From positions 62,001-126,000 of the forward strand of contig JAQUTW010000001.1 of assembly GCA_028694215.1 (NCBI GenBank): DNA of 64,000 nt, written 5' to 3'. Positions 16,913 through 26,062 of this stretch are shown here, piece after piece; the first letter of the stretch is position 1; each line of letters begins with the position of its first letter. A model generated the notes under the pieces. It was given only the letters and a program-made list of their open reading frames with translations. It did not search any database and was not told the DNA's origin. The position numbers and the translations under genes are program-made. The DNA is from Paludibacteraceae bacterium. Its GTDB lineage: Bacteria; Bacteroidota; Bacteroidia; Bacteroidales; Paludibacteraceae.

Positions 16913-17152
16913 ATGTCAGAAATTGCAGACAAAGTAAAAGCTATCATTGTAGAGAAATTAGGTGTTGAAGAATCGGAGGTTACTCCGGAAGCAAGTTTTA
17001 CAAGTGATTTAGGTGCCGACTCTTTGGATACGGTTGAATTAATCATGGAATTTGAAAAAGAGTTTGATATCCAGATTTCTGAAGATGTAGCAGAAAAAAT
17101 TCTAACAGTTAAAGATGCTGTGAGCTATATCGAAGAAGCCACCAAAAAATAA
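16913..17152 (+). CDS. acpP: Acyl carrier protein
   Basis: The 79-residue acidic protein starts [20 protein letters not shown]. It carries the phosphopantetheine attachment serine at Ser37 in [12 protein letters not shown]. It holds growing acyl chains during fatty-acid synthesis. The frame opens earlier (16841), but the canonical start is the internal ATG at 16913. fabF follows after six bases, the usual acpP-fabF pair. Confidence 0.97.
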   Translation: MSEIADKVKAIIVEKLGVEESEVTPEASFTSDLGADSLDTVELIMEFEKEFDIQISEDVAEKILTVKDAVSYIEEATKK

Positions 17153-17158
17153 TCTTAA

Positions 17159-18421
17159 ATGGAATTAAAAAGAGTAGTAGTAACAGGCTTAGGTGCAATT
17201 ACCCCATTGGGAAATAATGTCACGGAAACGTGGACTAATTTACTAAAAGGAGTAAGCGGTTCTAAACCTGTTACTTCTTTTGACACTACTAACTTTAAGA
17301 CTAAATTTGCATGTGAGGTCAAAGATTTTGATCCCACACTTTATTTGGACAAAAAAGAGGTTCGTAAAATAGACCGATTCTCTCTATTTGCTATTGTGGC
17401 AGCCACAGAAGGCATCGCCGATGCAGGTCTCAATCTTGAAAAAGAAAATCTGGATAAGATTGGAGTTATTTGGGGTAACGGAGTTGGTGGAGTCAATTCG
17501 TTTCAGGAAGAATTATGTGCTTATTATACTCAAGAAGAAGGGAAACGTATTCCACGATTCAATCCTTTCTTTACCACACGTATGATAAGTAACCTTGCAC
17601 CCGGATCCATCTCTATCAAATTTGGTTTGAGAGGACCAAATTTTGCGACAGCTTCTGCTTGTGCTTCATCTACCAATTCTATTATTGACGCTTTCAATTA
17701 TATCAGATTAAATAAAGCAACTGTAATGGTTACAGGAGGTTCCGAAGCATGTATTTGTGCAACAGGAATTGCCGCATTTAATGCCATGTTTGCTTTATCT
17801 ACCCGCAACGATTCGCCGGAAAGTGCGTCAAGACCTTTCAGTAAAAGTCGTGATGGATTTGTAATGGGCGAAGGCGGTGCCTGCCTTATTTTGGAAGAAT
17901 ACGAACATGCCAAAGCAAGAGGCGCACACATCTATGCAGAAATTGTGGGAGGAGGTTTAAGTGCCGATGCCTATCACATTACAGCACCACAACCGGACGG
18001 ATTGGGAGCAGCGACTGTTATGCGTAATGCCCTCGAAGATGCAGAAATGCAACCAAGCGATATTGATTATATCAATTTGCATGGAACATCTACTCCTTTG
18101 GGCGACATTGCTGAAGTGAAAGCCATACAGCATGTTTTTGGCGACAGCGCATACAAAATGAATTTAAGTTCGACAAAATCGATGACAGGTCACTTACTTG
18201 GTGCCGCCGGTGCTTTGGAAGCCATGATTTCGGTTTTATCGGTAAAAAATGACATTGTGCCGCCTACCATTAATTTTACCGAAGGCGACGAAGACCCTGA
18301 AATTGATTATAAACTCAATTTTACATTTGAGAAACCGCAACACCGAACAGTGCGTGCGGCCTTATCGAATAATTTCGGTTTTGGAGGACACAACGCCAGC
18401 GTTATTTTCAAGAAACTATAA
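17159..18421 (+). CDS. fabF: 3-oxoacyl-ACP synthase II
   Basis: FabF condenses malonyl-ACP with acyl-ACP in chain elongation. The 420-residue protein has the catalytic Cys in ATASACASSTNSI, His in INLHGTSTPLGD and His in SMTGHLLGAAGALE. It starts RVVVTGLGAITPLGN and ends NFGFGGHNASVIF, both typical. It is cotranscribed with acpP. Confidence 0.97.
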   Translation: MELKRVVVTGLGAITPLGNNVTETWTNLLKGVSGSKPVTSFDTTNFKTKFACEVKDFDPTLYLDKKEVRKIDRFSLFAIVAATEGIADAGLNLEKENLDKIGVIWGNGVGGVNSFQEELCAYYTQEEGKRIPRFNPFFTTRMISNLAPGSISIKFGLRGPNFATASACASSTNSIIDAFNYIRLNKATVMVTGGSEACICATGIAAFNAMFALSTRNDSPESASRPFSKSRDGFVMGEGGACLILEEYEHAKARGAHIYAEIVGGGLSADAYHITAPQPDGLGAATVMRNALEDAEMQPSDIDYINLHGTSTPLGDIAEVKAIQHVFGDSAYKMNLSSTKSMTGHLLGAAGALEAMISVLSVKNDIVPPTINFTEGDEDPEIDYKLNFTFEKPQHRTVRAALSNNFGFGGHNASVIFKKL

Positions 18422-18445
18422 AACAGACAAACAGATTTTGGATAG

Positions 18446-18479
18446 AAAGCTCTTCATGTTTGTTCAAGAAGGGCTTTTT
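18446..18479 (+). terminator. Terminator of acpP-fabF
   Basis: AAAGCTCTTC (18446-18455) pairs with GAAGGGCTTT (18468-18477), 10 bp with one G-U. Five T residues run through the end of the right arm. It lies 25 bases after the fabF stop. Confidence 0.7.
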
Positions 18480-18509
18480 ATTGTTTATATAGAATAAAAT
18501 TAATCTATT

Positions 18510-19058
18510 ATGGATGAACAAATTAAGCAAATAGCACGTCGTTTGGCAGGGTTGCGTGATTCTTTAGATTTAAGTATTGCAGAAATGGCACAAAGTATTG
18601 CTATTTCACAAACCGAGTATGCTCAATACGAATCGGGAAACTTTGATATTCCAATGAGTGTTTTATGTAAAATAGCCCAAAATTTCGGAGTAGAAACCTC
18701 TACACTTGTAAGCGGCACAGAACCTCATGCTCAAGCCTATTTTTTAACACGCAAAGGAAAGGGTGCTTCCATAGAACGCACAAAAGCATACAAATATCAG
18801 GATTTGGCAAGCGGTTTCAAAAATGCCAAATCGACGCCTTTTGAAGTAACGGTAGAACCTAACGACAATCCTATGCACCTCAATCAACACGAAGGTCAAG
18901 AATTTAACTACGTACTTGAAGGTAAACTGATGTTGCACATTGCAGACAGTGAACTGATTTTGAGTGAAGGCGACAGTATCTATTTTGATGCGCAGAAACC
19001 TCACGGAATGAAAGCGTTAGACAACAAGGAAGTACGATTTTTAGCTATAATAATTTAA
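18510..19058 (+). CDS. XRE-family regulator with C-terminal cupin domain
   Basis: The 182-residue protein has an HTH domain (about residues 6-62; [20 protein letters not shown]) and a cupin_2 domain (about 110-182; [20 protein letters not shown] and [14 protein letters not shown]). In this architecture the cupin senses a small molecule and the HTH binds DNA. It is followed after four bases by an acyl-CoA ligase gene, so it probably regulates the use of the ligase substrate. The effector is unknown. Confidence 0.88.
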   Translation: MDEQIKQIARRLAGLRDSLDLSIAEMAQSIAISQTEYAQYESGNFDIPMSVLCKIAQNFGVETSTLVSGTEPHAQAYFLTRKGKGASIERTKAYKYQDLASGFKNAKSTPFEVTVEPNDNPMHLNQHEGQEFNYVLEGKLMLHIADSELILSEGDSIYFDAQKPHGMKALDNKEVRFLAIII

Positions 19059-19062
19059 ACAC

Positions 19063-20715
19063 ATGATAGAAAAATTTCTTCCAAGAAAAGAATTTGAAAG
19101 TCTTGAAGATTTCAAAGCCAATTTTAAGATAAATGTGCCTGAAAATTTCAACTTCGCCTACGATGTAGTGGACGAATGGGCGCGCATCCAGCCAAAAAAA
19201 CGCGCTATCTGCTGGACAAACGACAATGGTGACCATGTGGACATCACTTTCGACGAATTGCGCCACCATAGCGATATTACTGCTTATTATTTTCAGAAAC
19301 TCGGCATTGGCAAAGGCGACAGAGTAATGCTTATTTTGAAACGTCGTTTTGAGTTTTGGTTTTCCATTATTGCTCTGCACAAATTAGGCGCAGTGTGCAT
19401 TCCTGCAACCCATTTACTGACAAAAAAAGATATTGTTTACCGCTGCAATGCCGCAGGTATCAAAATGATTGTAGCTGTAGATGATGATTTTGTTATAAAC
19501 GAAATTAATGCCGCACGCCCCGATTGTCCGACCATAGAACATCTGATTGCTGTCGGTAACCAGTGTCCGGACGGATGGAAAGATTTTCATGCAGGAACAC
19601 GTCATTCAAAAATATTTGTACGTCCCGAAAATGTCAATACAAACAATGATATTTCATTACTTTATTTTACGTCTGGAACGACCGGCAACCCCAAAATGGT
19701 TGCACACGATTTTACTTATCCGCTGGGACACATTGTTACCGCAAAATATTGGCAAAATCTACACGAAGGCAGTTTACATCTGACCGTAGCCGACACAGGC
19801 TGGGGAAAAGCTGTTTGGGGGAAACTGTACGGACAAATGATTGTTGGAGCTACCGTTTTTGTTTACGACCACAATAAGTTTGCGGCAGCAGATTTACTTT
19901 CCATGATTGAGAAATACAAAATCACTTCGTTTTGTGCTCCTCCAACCATATACCGTTTCATGATAAAAGAAGATTTGACAAAATACGATTTATCTTCATT
20001 GGAATATGCCACCATAGCAGGCGAACCATTAAGCCCGACTGTTTTCAATGCTTTTTATAAAGCCACCGGAATAAAACCGATGGAAGGCTTCGGACAAACG
20101 GAAACCACACTGACCATTGGTAATTTTCCTTGGATGGAACCGAAACCCGGATCGATGGGCAAACCCAGCCCTGCTTACGACTTGGACATTGTTACATCTG
20201 ACGGACGTTCTGCCGAGGCAGGCGAACAAGGCGAAATTATCATTCGAACAAATGCAGGAAAACCTGCTGGCTTGTTCAAAGGCTACTTCAGAGATGACGA
20301 ACGCACCAAACAAATTTATTCAGACCATATTTACCACACGGGAGATGTGGCATGGCGCGACGAAGACGGTTATTTTTGGTTTGTCGGACGTACCGACGAT
20401 GTTATCAAAAGTTCCGGCTACCGCATTGGTCCTTTCGAAGTAGAAAGTGCACTGATGGCTCACCCTGCCGTTTTGGAATGTGCCATTACAGGTGTTCCCG
20501 ATGAGATAAGAGGACAAGTGGTAAAGGCCACCATTGTACTAACCAAAGAGTATCGTAATGCCGATAAAGAGGCGCTGATTAAAGAAATACAGAATCACGT
20601 TAAGCACGTCACGGCTCCGTACAAATATCCACGTGTGGTAGAATTTGTAGATGAGTTGCCCAAAACCATCAGTGGAAAAATACGCCGTAGTGCCATACGC
20701 GACAATAAGGTATAA
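19063..20715 (+). CDS. AMP-forming acyl-CoA/acetyl-CoA synthetase
   Basis: This is a member of the adenylate-forming ANL family (550 residues). It has the P-loop [16 protein letters not shown], the A5 motif [13 protein letters not shown], the A7 motif [20 protein letters not shown] and the catalytic-lysine block [14 protein letters not shown]. It activates a carboxylic acid to acyl-AMP and transfers it to CoA. The sequence is closer to medium-chain acyl-CoA synthetases than to the classic 650-residue Acs, which is a judgement from motif spacing. The neighbouring XRE-cupin gene is its likely regulator. Confidence 0.88.
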   Translation: MIEKFLPRKEFESLEDFKANFKINVPENFNFAYDVVDEWARIQPKKRAICWTNDNGDHVDITFDELRHHSDITAYYFQKLGIGKGDRVMLILKRRFEFWFSIIALHKLGAVCIPATHLLTKKDIVYRCNAAGIKMIVAVDDDFVINEINAARPDCPTIEHLIAVGNQCPDGWKDFHAGTRHSKIFVRPENVNTNNDISLLYFTSGTTGNPKMVAHDFTYPLGHIVTAKYWQNLHEGSLHLTVADTGWGKAVWGKLYGQMIVGATVFVYDHNKFAAADLLSMIEKYKITSFCAPPTIYRFMIKEDLTKYDLSSLEYATIAGEPLSPTVFNAFYKATGIKPMEGFGQTETTLTIGNFPWMEPKPGSMGKPSPAYDLDIVTSDGRSAEAGEQGEIIIRTNAGKPAGLFKGYFRDDERTKQIYSDHIYHTGDVAWRDEDGYFWFVGRTDDVIKSSGYRIGPFEVESALMAHPAVLECAITGVPDEIRGQVVKATIVLTKEYRNADKEALIKEIQNHVKHVTAPYKYPRVVEFVDELPKTISGKIRRSAIRDNKV

Positions 20716-20741
20716 AACTGCAAAATAAAAAAACACAAATA

Positions 20742-21509
20742 ATGCTGTACGAATCTATTGTTTTTGGTCCAATAAAAAGCCGTCGTTTAGGTATCTCATT
20801 AGGAATCAACTTATTACCAACAACAGCTAAAATATGTTCATTTAACTGCATCTACTGTGAATGTGGTTTTAATTTTACGAACGAAGCTGCACATTGTCCT
20901 ACACACACCGAAGTAGAAAACGCGTTGAATAATGTTTTGTGGCAAATGGCAAACGAAGGAAAACATATTGATTCACTGACATTTGCGGGGAATGGTGAAC
21001 CAACCTTACATCCCGATTTCGACAAGATTGTCGATGCCACCATTTGCTTGAGAAACAGATATTATCCAAATGCCAAAATCAGTGTTTTATCTAATTCCAC
21101 CATGCTGCACCGCCCTAAAGTGGTAGCTGCACTAAAAAAAGTAGATAACAACATTTTAAAACTTGATTCGACCATTTCAAAAACCGTAAGAATACTCAAC
21201 CAACCGGTCAACGAAAAATTTGACATTAAGGAAATCATCGAACAGCAAAGACAATTCAACGGGCAACTGATTATTCAGACATTTTTCGTAAAAGGCACTT
21301 ACAATGGGCACTCTATCGACAACTCTACCGAAAAGGAAGTAGAAGCATGGTTAGACGCCATCAACCGTATTCGCCCGAAATCAGTCGAATTGTACTCATT
21401 AGACAGAGTTCCGCCGGTAAGCACTCTGCAAAAAATAGACGGCGAAACACTGAAAAAAATTGCCTCGCGCGTAGAAGATTTAGGTATTTATACTTCCGTT
21501 ATCTTATAA
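20742..21509 (+). CDS. Radical SAM protein
   Basis: The 255-residue protein has the iron-sulfur motif CSFNCIYC (CxxxCxxC) near residue 32 and the SAM-binding stretch TFAGNGEPTLHPDF (GxGEPT type). The N-terminal SRRLGISLGINLLPT is shared with COG0731-type radical SAM proteins. These generate a 5'-deoxyadenosyl radical, but the substrate of this one is not known. It follows the acyl-CoA ligase by 26 bases in the same direction. Confidence 0.85.
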   Translation: MLYESIVFGPIKSRRLGISLGINLLPTTAKICSFNCIYCECGFNFTNEAAHCPTHTEVENALNNVLWQMANEGKHIDSLTFAGNGEPTLHPDFDKIVDATICLRNRYYPNAKISVLSNSTMLHRPKVVAALKKVDNNILKLDSTISKTVRILNQPVNEKFDIKEIIEQQRQFNGQLIIQTFFVKGTYNGHSIDNSTEKEVEAWLDAINRIRPKSVELYSLDRVPPVSTLQKIDGETLKKIASRVEDLGIYTSVIL

Positions 21510-21513
21510 ACTC

Positions 21514-22530
21514 ATGCAAACAAATTCCCTGCTCCAAGAGGTTATAACTACACTGAAAGGTAATAAAATTCTGCTGTGTCCCCTCAATTGGGGATTGGGA
21601 CATGCAACCAGATGTGTACCTATTGTGAACGCATTGATACAAGCAGGCAAAGAAGTTGTAGTGGCAGCAGACGGATTTGCTTTGGAGTTTCTCAAACAGG
21701 AATTTCCACATCTGCAAACTATTAAATTTTCGGGAATGCAAGTAGAATACAGCAACAGCGATTCACAAAACAAGATTCTTGCAAAAAACATCCCCTACTT
21801 CATCAAAAGTATTGCCACCGAACACAAACAATTGCAGAAAATCGTTGCCCAACATCATATCAACACCGTCATCTCCGACAATCGTTTCGGATTGTGGCAC
21901 AAACATATCGAAACAGTTTATATTACGCACCAGTTACTTGTAAAAATGCCTCCCGAACTGAAATTTGCCGAACGATTTGTGTGGCATATTCATCGTCGCA
22001 TTATTTCCAAATACAATCATTGCTGGATTCCCGATGTTTCGGGCAAAGACAATTTATCGGGCGACTTGTCACATCTGTACCCATTGCCAAAGAATGCTGC
22101 ATTTGTAGGATGGTTGTCGCGCTTTCAACAACAACCGCAAGACTCCTCAAAAACTTCTCCTTACGAAGTAGTAGCATTGCTGTCGGGACCGGAACCACAA
22201 CGCAGCATATTGGAACAAAAATTGGTCAACTACCTACAACGCAGCCTGTTCCCGTCGCTTATTGTACGCGGAATACCCTCAAAAATAACCGATAAGATGA
22301 AGATTGCCAATATCGATTTGATCTCGCACATCAACACGCAAGAGCTACAGCAGCTTATCGTAAATGCACCGACCGTTATCTGCCGTTCTGGATATTCTAC
22401 TCTGATGGACTTAATGACATTGGGAAAAAAAGCCGTTCTTATCCCTACTCCGGGACAAACCGAACAAGAATATTTAGCAGAAAATTTGAAAGAGAAGGGT
22501 TTTAAAATTCTACTTCAAAACGAACTGTAA
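21514..22530 (+). CDS. GT-B glycosyltransferase-like protein
   Basis: The 338-residue protein starts with ILLCPLNWGLGHATRCVPIV, the N-terminal loop of MurG-like and related GT-B transferases. A C-terminal nucleotide-sugar region reads VICRSGYSTLMDLMTLGKKA and IPTPGQTEQEYLAE. In Bacteroidota such proteins are annotated as UDP-glycosyltransferases acting on lipids. The start lies four bases after the radical SAM stop, so the two are probably cotranscribed. The acceptor is unknown. Confidence 0.8.
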   Translation: MQTNSLLQEVITTLKGNKILLCPLNWGLGHATRCVPIVNALIQAGKEVVVAADGFALEFLKQEFPHLQTIKFSGMQVEYSNSDSQNKILAKNIPYFIKSIATEHKQLQKIVAQHHINTVISDNRFGLWHKHIETVYITHQLLVKMPPELKFAERFVWHIHRRIISKYNHCWIPDVSGKDNLSGDLSHLYPLPKNAAFVGWLSRFQQQPQDSSKTSPYEVVALLSGPEPQRSILEQKLVNYLQRSLFPSLIVRGIPSKITDKMKIANIDLISHINTQELQQLIVNAPTVICRSGYSTLMDLMTLGKKAVLIPTPGQTEQEYLAENLKEKGFKILLQNEL

Positions 22531-22564
22531 TATTTCCAACCAACAAATTAACAAAATCCACAAG

Positions 22565-22676
22565 CATTCGGCGACACCAATCATTCAAGTCATCGAAAGT
22601 CTTTAGTTGCCTAAAATGCCACACGATAGAATCGCGCGGCAACAAAGGGCTAACCGAATGTTATATTGTTTTTTTT
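22565..22676 (+). other. Structured 3' region with T-tract after glycosyltransferase gene
   Basis: CATTCGG (22565-22571) pairs with CCGAATG (22654-22660) and encloses a GTTGCC/GGCAAC hairpin (22606-22611, 22638-22643). Eight T residues follow at 22669-22676. It could be a large branched terminator or a small RNA; no coding function was seen. The stretch 22531-22780 is otherwise empty apart from the promoter at 22730. Confidence 0.3.
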
Positions 22677-22729
22677 GTAATCACCTACAATTTTTTCAAA
22701 AAAATCAACTGCTTTTCAAAAAAATACGT

Positions 22730-22737
22730 TACCTTTG
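22730..22737 (+). promoter_or_regulatory. Promoter of the Phe/Tyr biosynthesis operon
   Basis: TACCTTTG is a perfect -7 motif. The transcript would start near 22744, giving about 37 bases before the leader peptide and about 175 bases before the first enzyme gene. Confidence 0.7.
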
Positions 22738-22780
22738 CAACGTTTTTGTTGCGATTAGCAATTTTAAAAGACTTGTTGAT

Positions 22781-22855
22781 ATGAAATCTTTGTTTTTTAG
22801 CTATTTTTATTTTTACTTTTACATTAGCTGTAAGAGCAGGATTTTGTATAATTAA
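22781..22855 (+). CDS. Phe/Tyr-rich attenuation leader peptide
   Basis: A 24-codon ORF starts with ATG and encodes MKSLFFSYFYFYFYISCKSR plus ILYN. Five residues are Phe and five are Tyr, nine of them in the run at residues 5-14. It lies between the promoter and the first gene of the Phe/Tyr operon. The last codons (AAG AGC AGG ATT) are themselves the left arm of an antiterminator. This matches leader peptides such as those of pheA and the pheST operon in enterobacteria: ribosome stalling at Phe/Tyr codons reports charged-tRNA levels. The peptide probably has no function beyond being translated. Confidence 0.8.
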   Translation: MKSLFFSYFYFYFYISCKSRILYN

Positions 22856-22908
22856 ATAGAATTAATTTATTTCAAAAATCAATCCTGCTCTAAAGAGTAG
22901 GATTTTTT
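22833..22908 (+). promoter_or_regulatory. Transcription attenuator (antiterminator/terminator switch)
   Basis: Segment A (22833-22843, AGAGCAGGATT) is perfectly complementary to segment B (22881-22891, AATCCTGCTCT). Segment B also pairs with segment C (22895-22904, GAGTAGGATT; 10 bp with one G-U), which runs into six T residues. A ribosome stalled on the Phe/Tyr codons (22793-22822) leaves A free, so A-B forms and the terminator cannot. A ribosome reaching the stop at 22855 covers A, so B-C forms and transcription stops. This is a three-segment version of classic amino-acid attenuation. Confidence 0.8.
22881..22908 (+). terminator. Attenuator terminator hairpin
   Basis: AATCCTGCTC, the loop TAAA and GAGTAGGATT form a 10-bp stem, followed by T residues to 22908 and a second T-tract. 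It lies directly in front of the prephenate dehydratase ATG at 22920. Confidence 0.8.
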
Positions 22909-22919
22909 ATTTTTTATGT

Positions 22920-23759
22920 ATGCAAAAGGTGGCAATTCAGGGATTTGAAGGCTCGTACCACGATAAAACGGCACGTATTTTTTTCGGTAACAACATAGAT
23001 ATTGTACCCTGTGATACTTTCAAAATGCTGGTAGAAAAGGTACGGTCGGACTCTGAAATTTTGGGCACTATTGCCATCGAAAATACCATTGCAGGAAGTT
23101 TGTTGCAAAACTATAATCTTATCAAAGATCAATCGTTGGTCATTGTCGGTGAACATAAATTGCGCATAAAACATTGTTTGGCAGTATATCCGGGACAAAC
23201 ATTATCGGAAATTAAAGAAGTACATTCGCACTATATGGCATTGTTGCAATGCGAAGATTTTCTTGCACAGCACCCTGAAATAAAATTGGTAGAGTCGGAC
23301 GATACCGCTAAAAGTGCTTACGAAATAGCACAAAATAAACAATTGGGAGTTGCTGCTATTTGTAATGCCGATTCTGCACGCAAATTCGGTTTGGAAATCT
23401 TGGCAGACGGCATAGAAACCAACAAACACAATTTTACGCGATTTCTAATGATTGCCAACATTAAAAACACCAAATACCAACTTGCCAAAGAGGAATGCAA
23501 CAAATCATCACTGGTATTTTCGTTGCCGCACGAAGAAGGAAGTTTGTCGAAAGTATTGACGATATTGTCGTTTTATAATATCAATTTAACCAAAATCCAA
23601 TCATTGCCGATTGTCGGACAAGAATGGGAATATCTGTTTTATATTGATGTACTTTTTGATGATTATCATCGTTATTTACAGGCAATAGAAGCCATTCGTC
23701 CACTTACAAGGAATATTAAGATTTTGGGAGAATATAAAGAAGGGACTCAAACCATTTAA
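22920..23759 (+). CDS. pheA: Prephenate dehydratase
   Basis: PheA converts prephenate to phenylpyruvate in the Phe branch. The 279-residue protein has the PDT domain (about 1-180), with AIQGFEGSYHDKTARIFFG, the IENTIAGSLLQNYNLI block and a TRFLMIA motif. A C-terminal ACT domain (about 190-279; SLVFSLPHEEGSLSKVLTIL) should bind Phe for feedback inhibition. There is no fused chorismate mutase; that activity is on the DAHP synthase gene downstream. It is the first gene after the attenuator. Confidence 0.94.
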   Translation: MQKVAIQGFEGSYHDKTARIFFGNNIDIVPCDTFKMLVEKVRSDSEILGTIAIENTIAGSLLQNYNLIKDQSLVIVGEHKLRIKHCLAVYPGQTLSEIKEVHSHYMALLQCEDFLAQHPEIKLVESDDTAKSAYEIAQNKQLGVAAICNADSARKFGLEILADGIETNKHNFTRFLMIANIKNTKYQLAKEECNKSSLVFSLPHEEGSLSKVLTILSFYNINLTKIQSLPIVGQEWEYLFYIDVLFDDYHRYLQAIEAIRPLTRNIKILGEYKEGTQTI

Positions 23760-23771
23760 AAAAATGAAGAG

Positions 23772-24932
23772 ATGAAAGAAGCCGTTATGTGTGCAAATCG
23801 CTTGGCATTGGTTCAAGAATATTACTTCTCGCGCAAATTGAAAGAAGTGGCACAAATGAATGCCGAAGGTAAAGATGTGATTTCACTTGGCATCGGGAGT
23901 CCCGATATGCCACCATCGGAAGCTGCCGTGAAAGCATTATGTAACAGTGCCGTAAAAGCAGATGTACATGGTTACCAGCCTTATACGGGTATTCCGGAAT
24001 TGCGACAGGCTTTTGCCGATTTTTATAAAAAATGGTATGGCGTAACGCTGAATCCTGCCAACGAAATTCAACCGCTTATTGGTTCGAAAGAAGGGATCCT
24101 ACATATTACCCTTGCGTTTGTGAATCCCGGAGAACAGGTTTTGGTGCCAAATCCCGGATATCCAACTTATACATCACTCAGTAGCTTGCTTGGTGCAGAA
24201 GTTATTCATTATGATTTAACAGAAAAAAATGGTTGGTTACCCGATTTTGACGCGTTGGAAAAAATGGATTTGAGTCGTGTAAAACTGATGTGGACAAACT
24301 ATCCGCACATGCCTACAGGTACCAATGCCAGTTTGGATTTGTATCGGAAATTGGTAGCCTTCGGTAAAAAGCACAATATTGTTATTGTCAATGATAATCC
24401 TTACAGCTTTATTTTAAACCGCAAGCCAATCAGCATTTTGCAAATAGACGGAGCAAAAGATTGCTGCATTGAACTTAATTCGATGAGTAAAAGTCATAAT
24501 ATGCCGGGATGGCGTATTGGCTTGGCAGCGTCCAACAGCACTTTTATTCAGTGGATTTTGAAAGTAAAAAGCAATATCGATTCGGGAATGTTTCGTCCTA
24601 TGCAGTTGGCAGCGGTAGAAGCTTTGCATAATACAGACGCTTGGCATGAAGCAATGAATTATGATGTTTATAAACAACGACGTATTTTGGCAGAACAGAT
24701 AATGAATGCACTTGGTTGCACCTATAACAACAATCAGGTCGGAATGTTTCTTTGGGGACGTATCCCCGACGAATATGCAAATGTAGAAGATTTAACAGAG
24801 AAACTTTTACATGAAAAGCATGTATTTATTACTCCCGGTTTTATTTTTGGTACGAATGGTGCACGATATATTCGAATCTCACTTTGCTGTAAGGAAGATA
24901 AATTACAGGAAGCATTAAACAGAATAATATAA
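23772..24932 (+). CDS. Class I aminotransferase, probable aromatic or prephenate transaminase
   Basis: The 386-residue PLP enzyme has the lysine block NSMSKSHNMPGWRIGLA and fold-type I features (LGIGSPDMPPS near the start, NPGYPTY, NDNPYSF). It resembles LL-diaminopimelate and aspartate aminotransferases. Its position between pheA and the DAHP synthase gene suggests it makes Phe and Tyr from their keto acids, or arogenate from prephenate. Confidence 0.88.
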   Translation: MKEAVMCANRLALVQEYYFSRKLKEVAQMNAEGKDVISLGIGSPDMPPSEAAVKALCNSAVKADVHGYQPYTGIPELRQAFADFYKKWYGVTLNPANEIQPLIGSKEGILHITLAFVNPGEQVLVPNPGYPTYTSLSSLLGAEVIHYDLTEKNGWLPDFDALEKMDLSRVKLMWTNYPHMPTGTNASLDLYRKLVAFGKKHNIVIVNDNPYSFILNRKPISILQIDGAKDCCIELNSMSKSHNMPGWRIGLAASNSTFIQWILKVKSNIDSGMFRPMQLAAVEALHNTDAWHEAMNYDVYKQRRILAEQIMNALGCTYNNNQVGMFLWGRIPDEYANVEDLTEKLLHEKHVFITPGFIFGTNGARYIRISLCCKEDKLQEALNRII

Positions 24933-24975
24933 ACATAAAGATTTCTTTATTTAGGAATTTAAAAATATATAGTAT

Positions 24976-26037
24976 ATGGATTTTCAACCACTTAACTTAC
25001 AAGGCACTGATGCAAAACGTCCGATAGTAATCGCAGGTCCATGCAGTGCCGAAACAGAAGAACAAGTACTCGCCACTGCCAAACAGTTGGCAGCCAACGG
25101 AATTAAAATTTTTCGTGCAGGAATTTGGAAACCGCGCACCAAACCGGGAGGTTTTGAAGGTGTCGGCAGCGAAGGTTTGCCATGGCTGCGACATGTAAAA
25201 CAGGAAACAGGAATATACACAGCCACCGAAGTTGCCACGGCAAAACATGTTTATGAAGCTCTGAAATATGGTGTAGATGTATTGTGGATAGGTGCTCGTA
25301 CCACCGCCAATCCGTTTGCAGTGCAGGAAATTGCCGACGCTCTGAAAGGCGTGGATATTCCAATACTGATAAAAAATCCGGTCAATCCGGATTTAGAGTT
25401 GTGGATTGGAGCCATTGAACGTATCTACAATGCAGGTTTACATAAAATTGCAGCCATTCATCGCGGATTCAGTTCATACGACAAAAAAGTGTATCGCAAT
25501 CAACCACAATGGCATATCCCAATAGAATTGCATCGTCGTTATCCAAATTTACCTTTATTTTGCGATCCAAGTCATATAGGCGGAAAGCGCGAACTTATTG
25601 CACCACTATCGCAACAGGCAATGGATATGCAGTTTGACGGTTTGATAATTGAAAGTCATTGCACTCCTGATACAGCATGGAGCGATAAAGACCAACAGGT
25701 TACTCCTGAAATTTTAGACGTTATTTTGCGCAAATTGGTTATTCGCGAAATGAAACAATCGACAGAAGATTTAGTAGATTTGCGTCGTCAAATAGATGGT
25801 TTAGACAATGATTTGCTCGAAATACTTGCCAAACGAATGCGGGTTTCAAAAGAAATAGGTACGTACAAAAAAGAACATGATGTAGCTGTAGTACAAACCG
25901 GGCGTTACAACGAAATTCTTGAAAAACGCATTGCAAACGGCGAAAAACTTGGTATGAGCCACGATTTTATGCGTACTATTTTGGAGGCCATTCATGAAGA
26001 ATCGGTTCGTGTACAGGTAGAACTTATAAATAAATAA
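24976..26037 (+). CDS. DAHP synthase fused to chorismate mutase
   Basis: The 353-residue bifunctional enzyme has a type I-beta DAHP synthase domain (about 1-265). Its marks are VIAGPCSAETEEQV, the FRAGIWKPRTKPG block, FCDPSHIGGKRELI and IESHC. A C-terminal AroQ chorismate mutase domain (about 270-353; DLRRQIDGLDNDLLEILAKR) follows. It catalyses the first step of the shikimate pathway and chorismate to prephenate. The mutase domain supplies the activity missing from the separate pheA and tyrA proteins of this operon and may act as their partner. Confidence 0.94.
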   Translation: MDFQPLNLQGTDAKRPIVIAGPCSAETEEQVLATAKQLAANGIKIFRAGIWKPRTKPGGFEGVGSEGLPWLRHVKQETGIYTATEVATAKHVYEALKYGVDVLWIGARTTANPFAVQEIADALKGVDIPILIKNPVNPDLELWIGAIERIYNAGLHKIAAIHRGFSSYDKKVYRNQPQWHIPIELHRRYPNLPLFCDPSHIGGKRELIAPLSQQAMDMQFDGLIIESHCTPDTAWSDKDQQVTPEILDVILRKLVIREMKQSTEDLVDLRRQIDGLDNDLLEILAKRMRVSKEIGTYKKEHDVAVVQTGRYNEILEKRIANGEKLGMSHDFMRTILEAIHEESVRVQVELINK

Positions 26038-26062
26038 TCAATTAACCGAATAACTGAATTTT

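Noticed and set aside
22607-22780. In-frame 5' extension of the leader peptide to 22607.
   Set aside because: It would start upstream of the -7 promoter motif at 22730, so it cannot be on the operon transcript.
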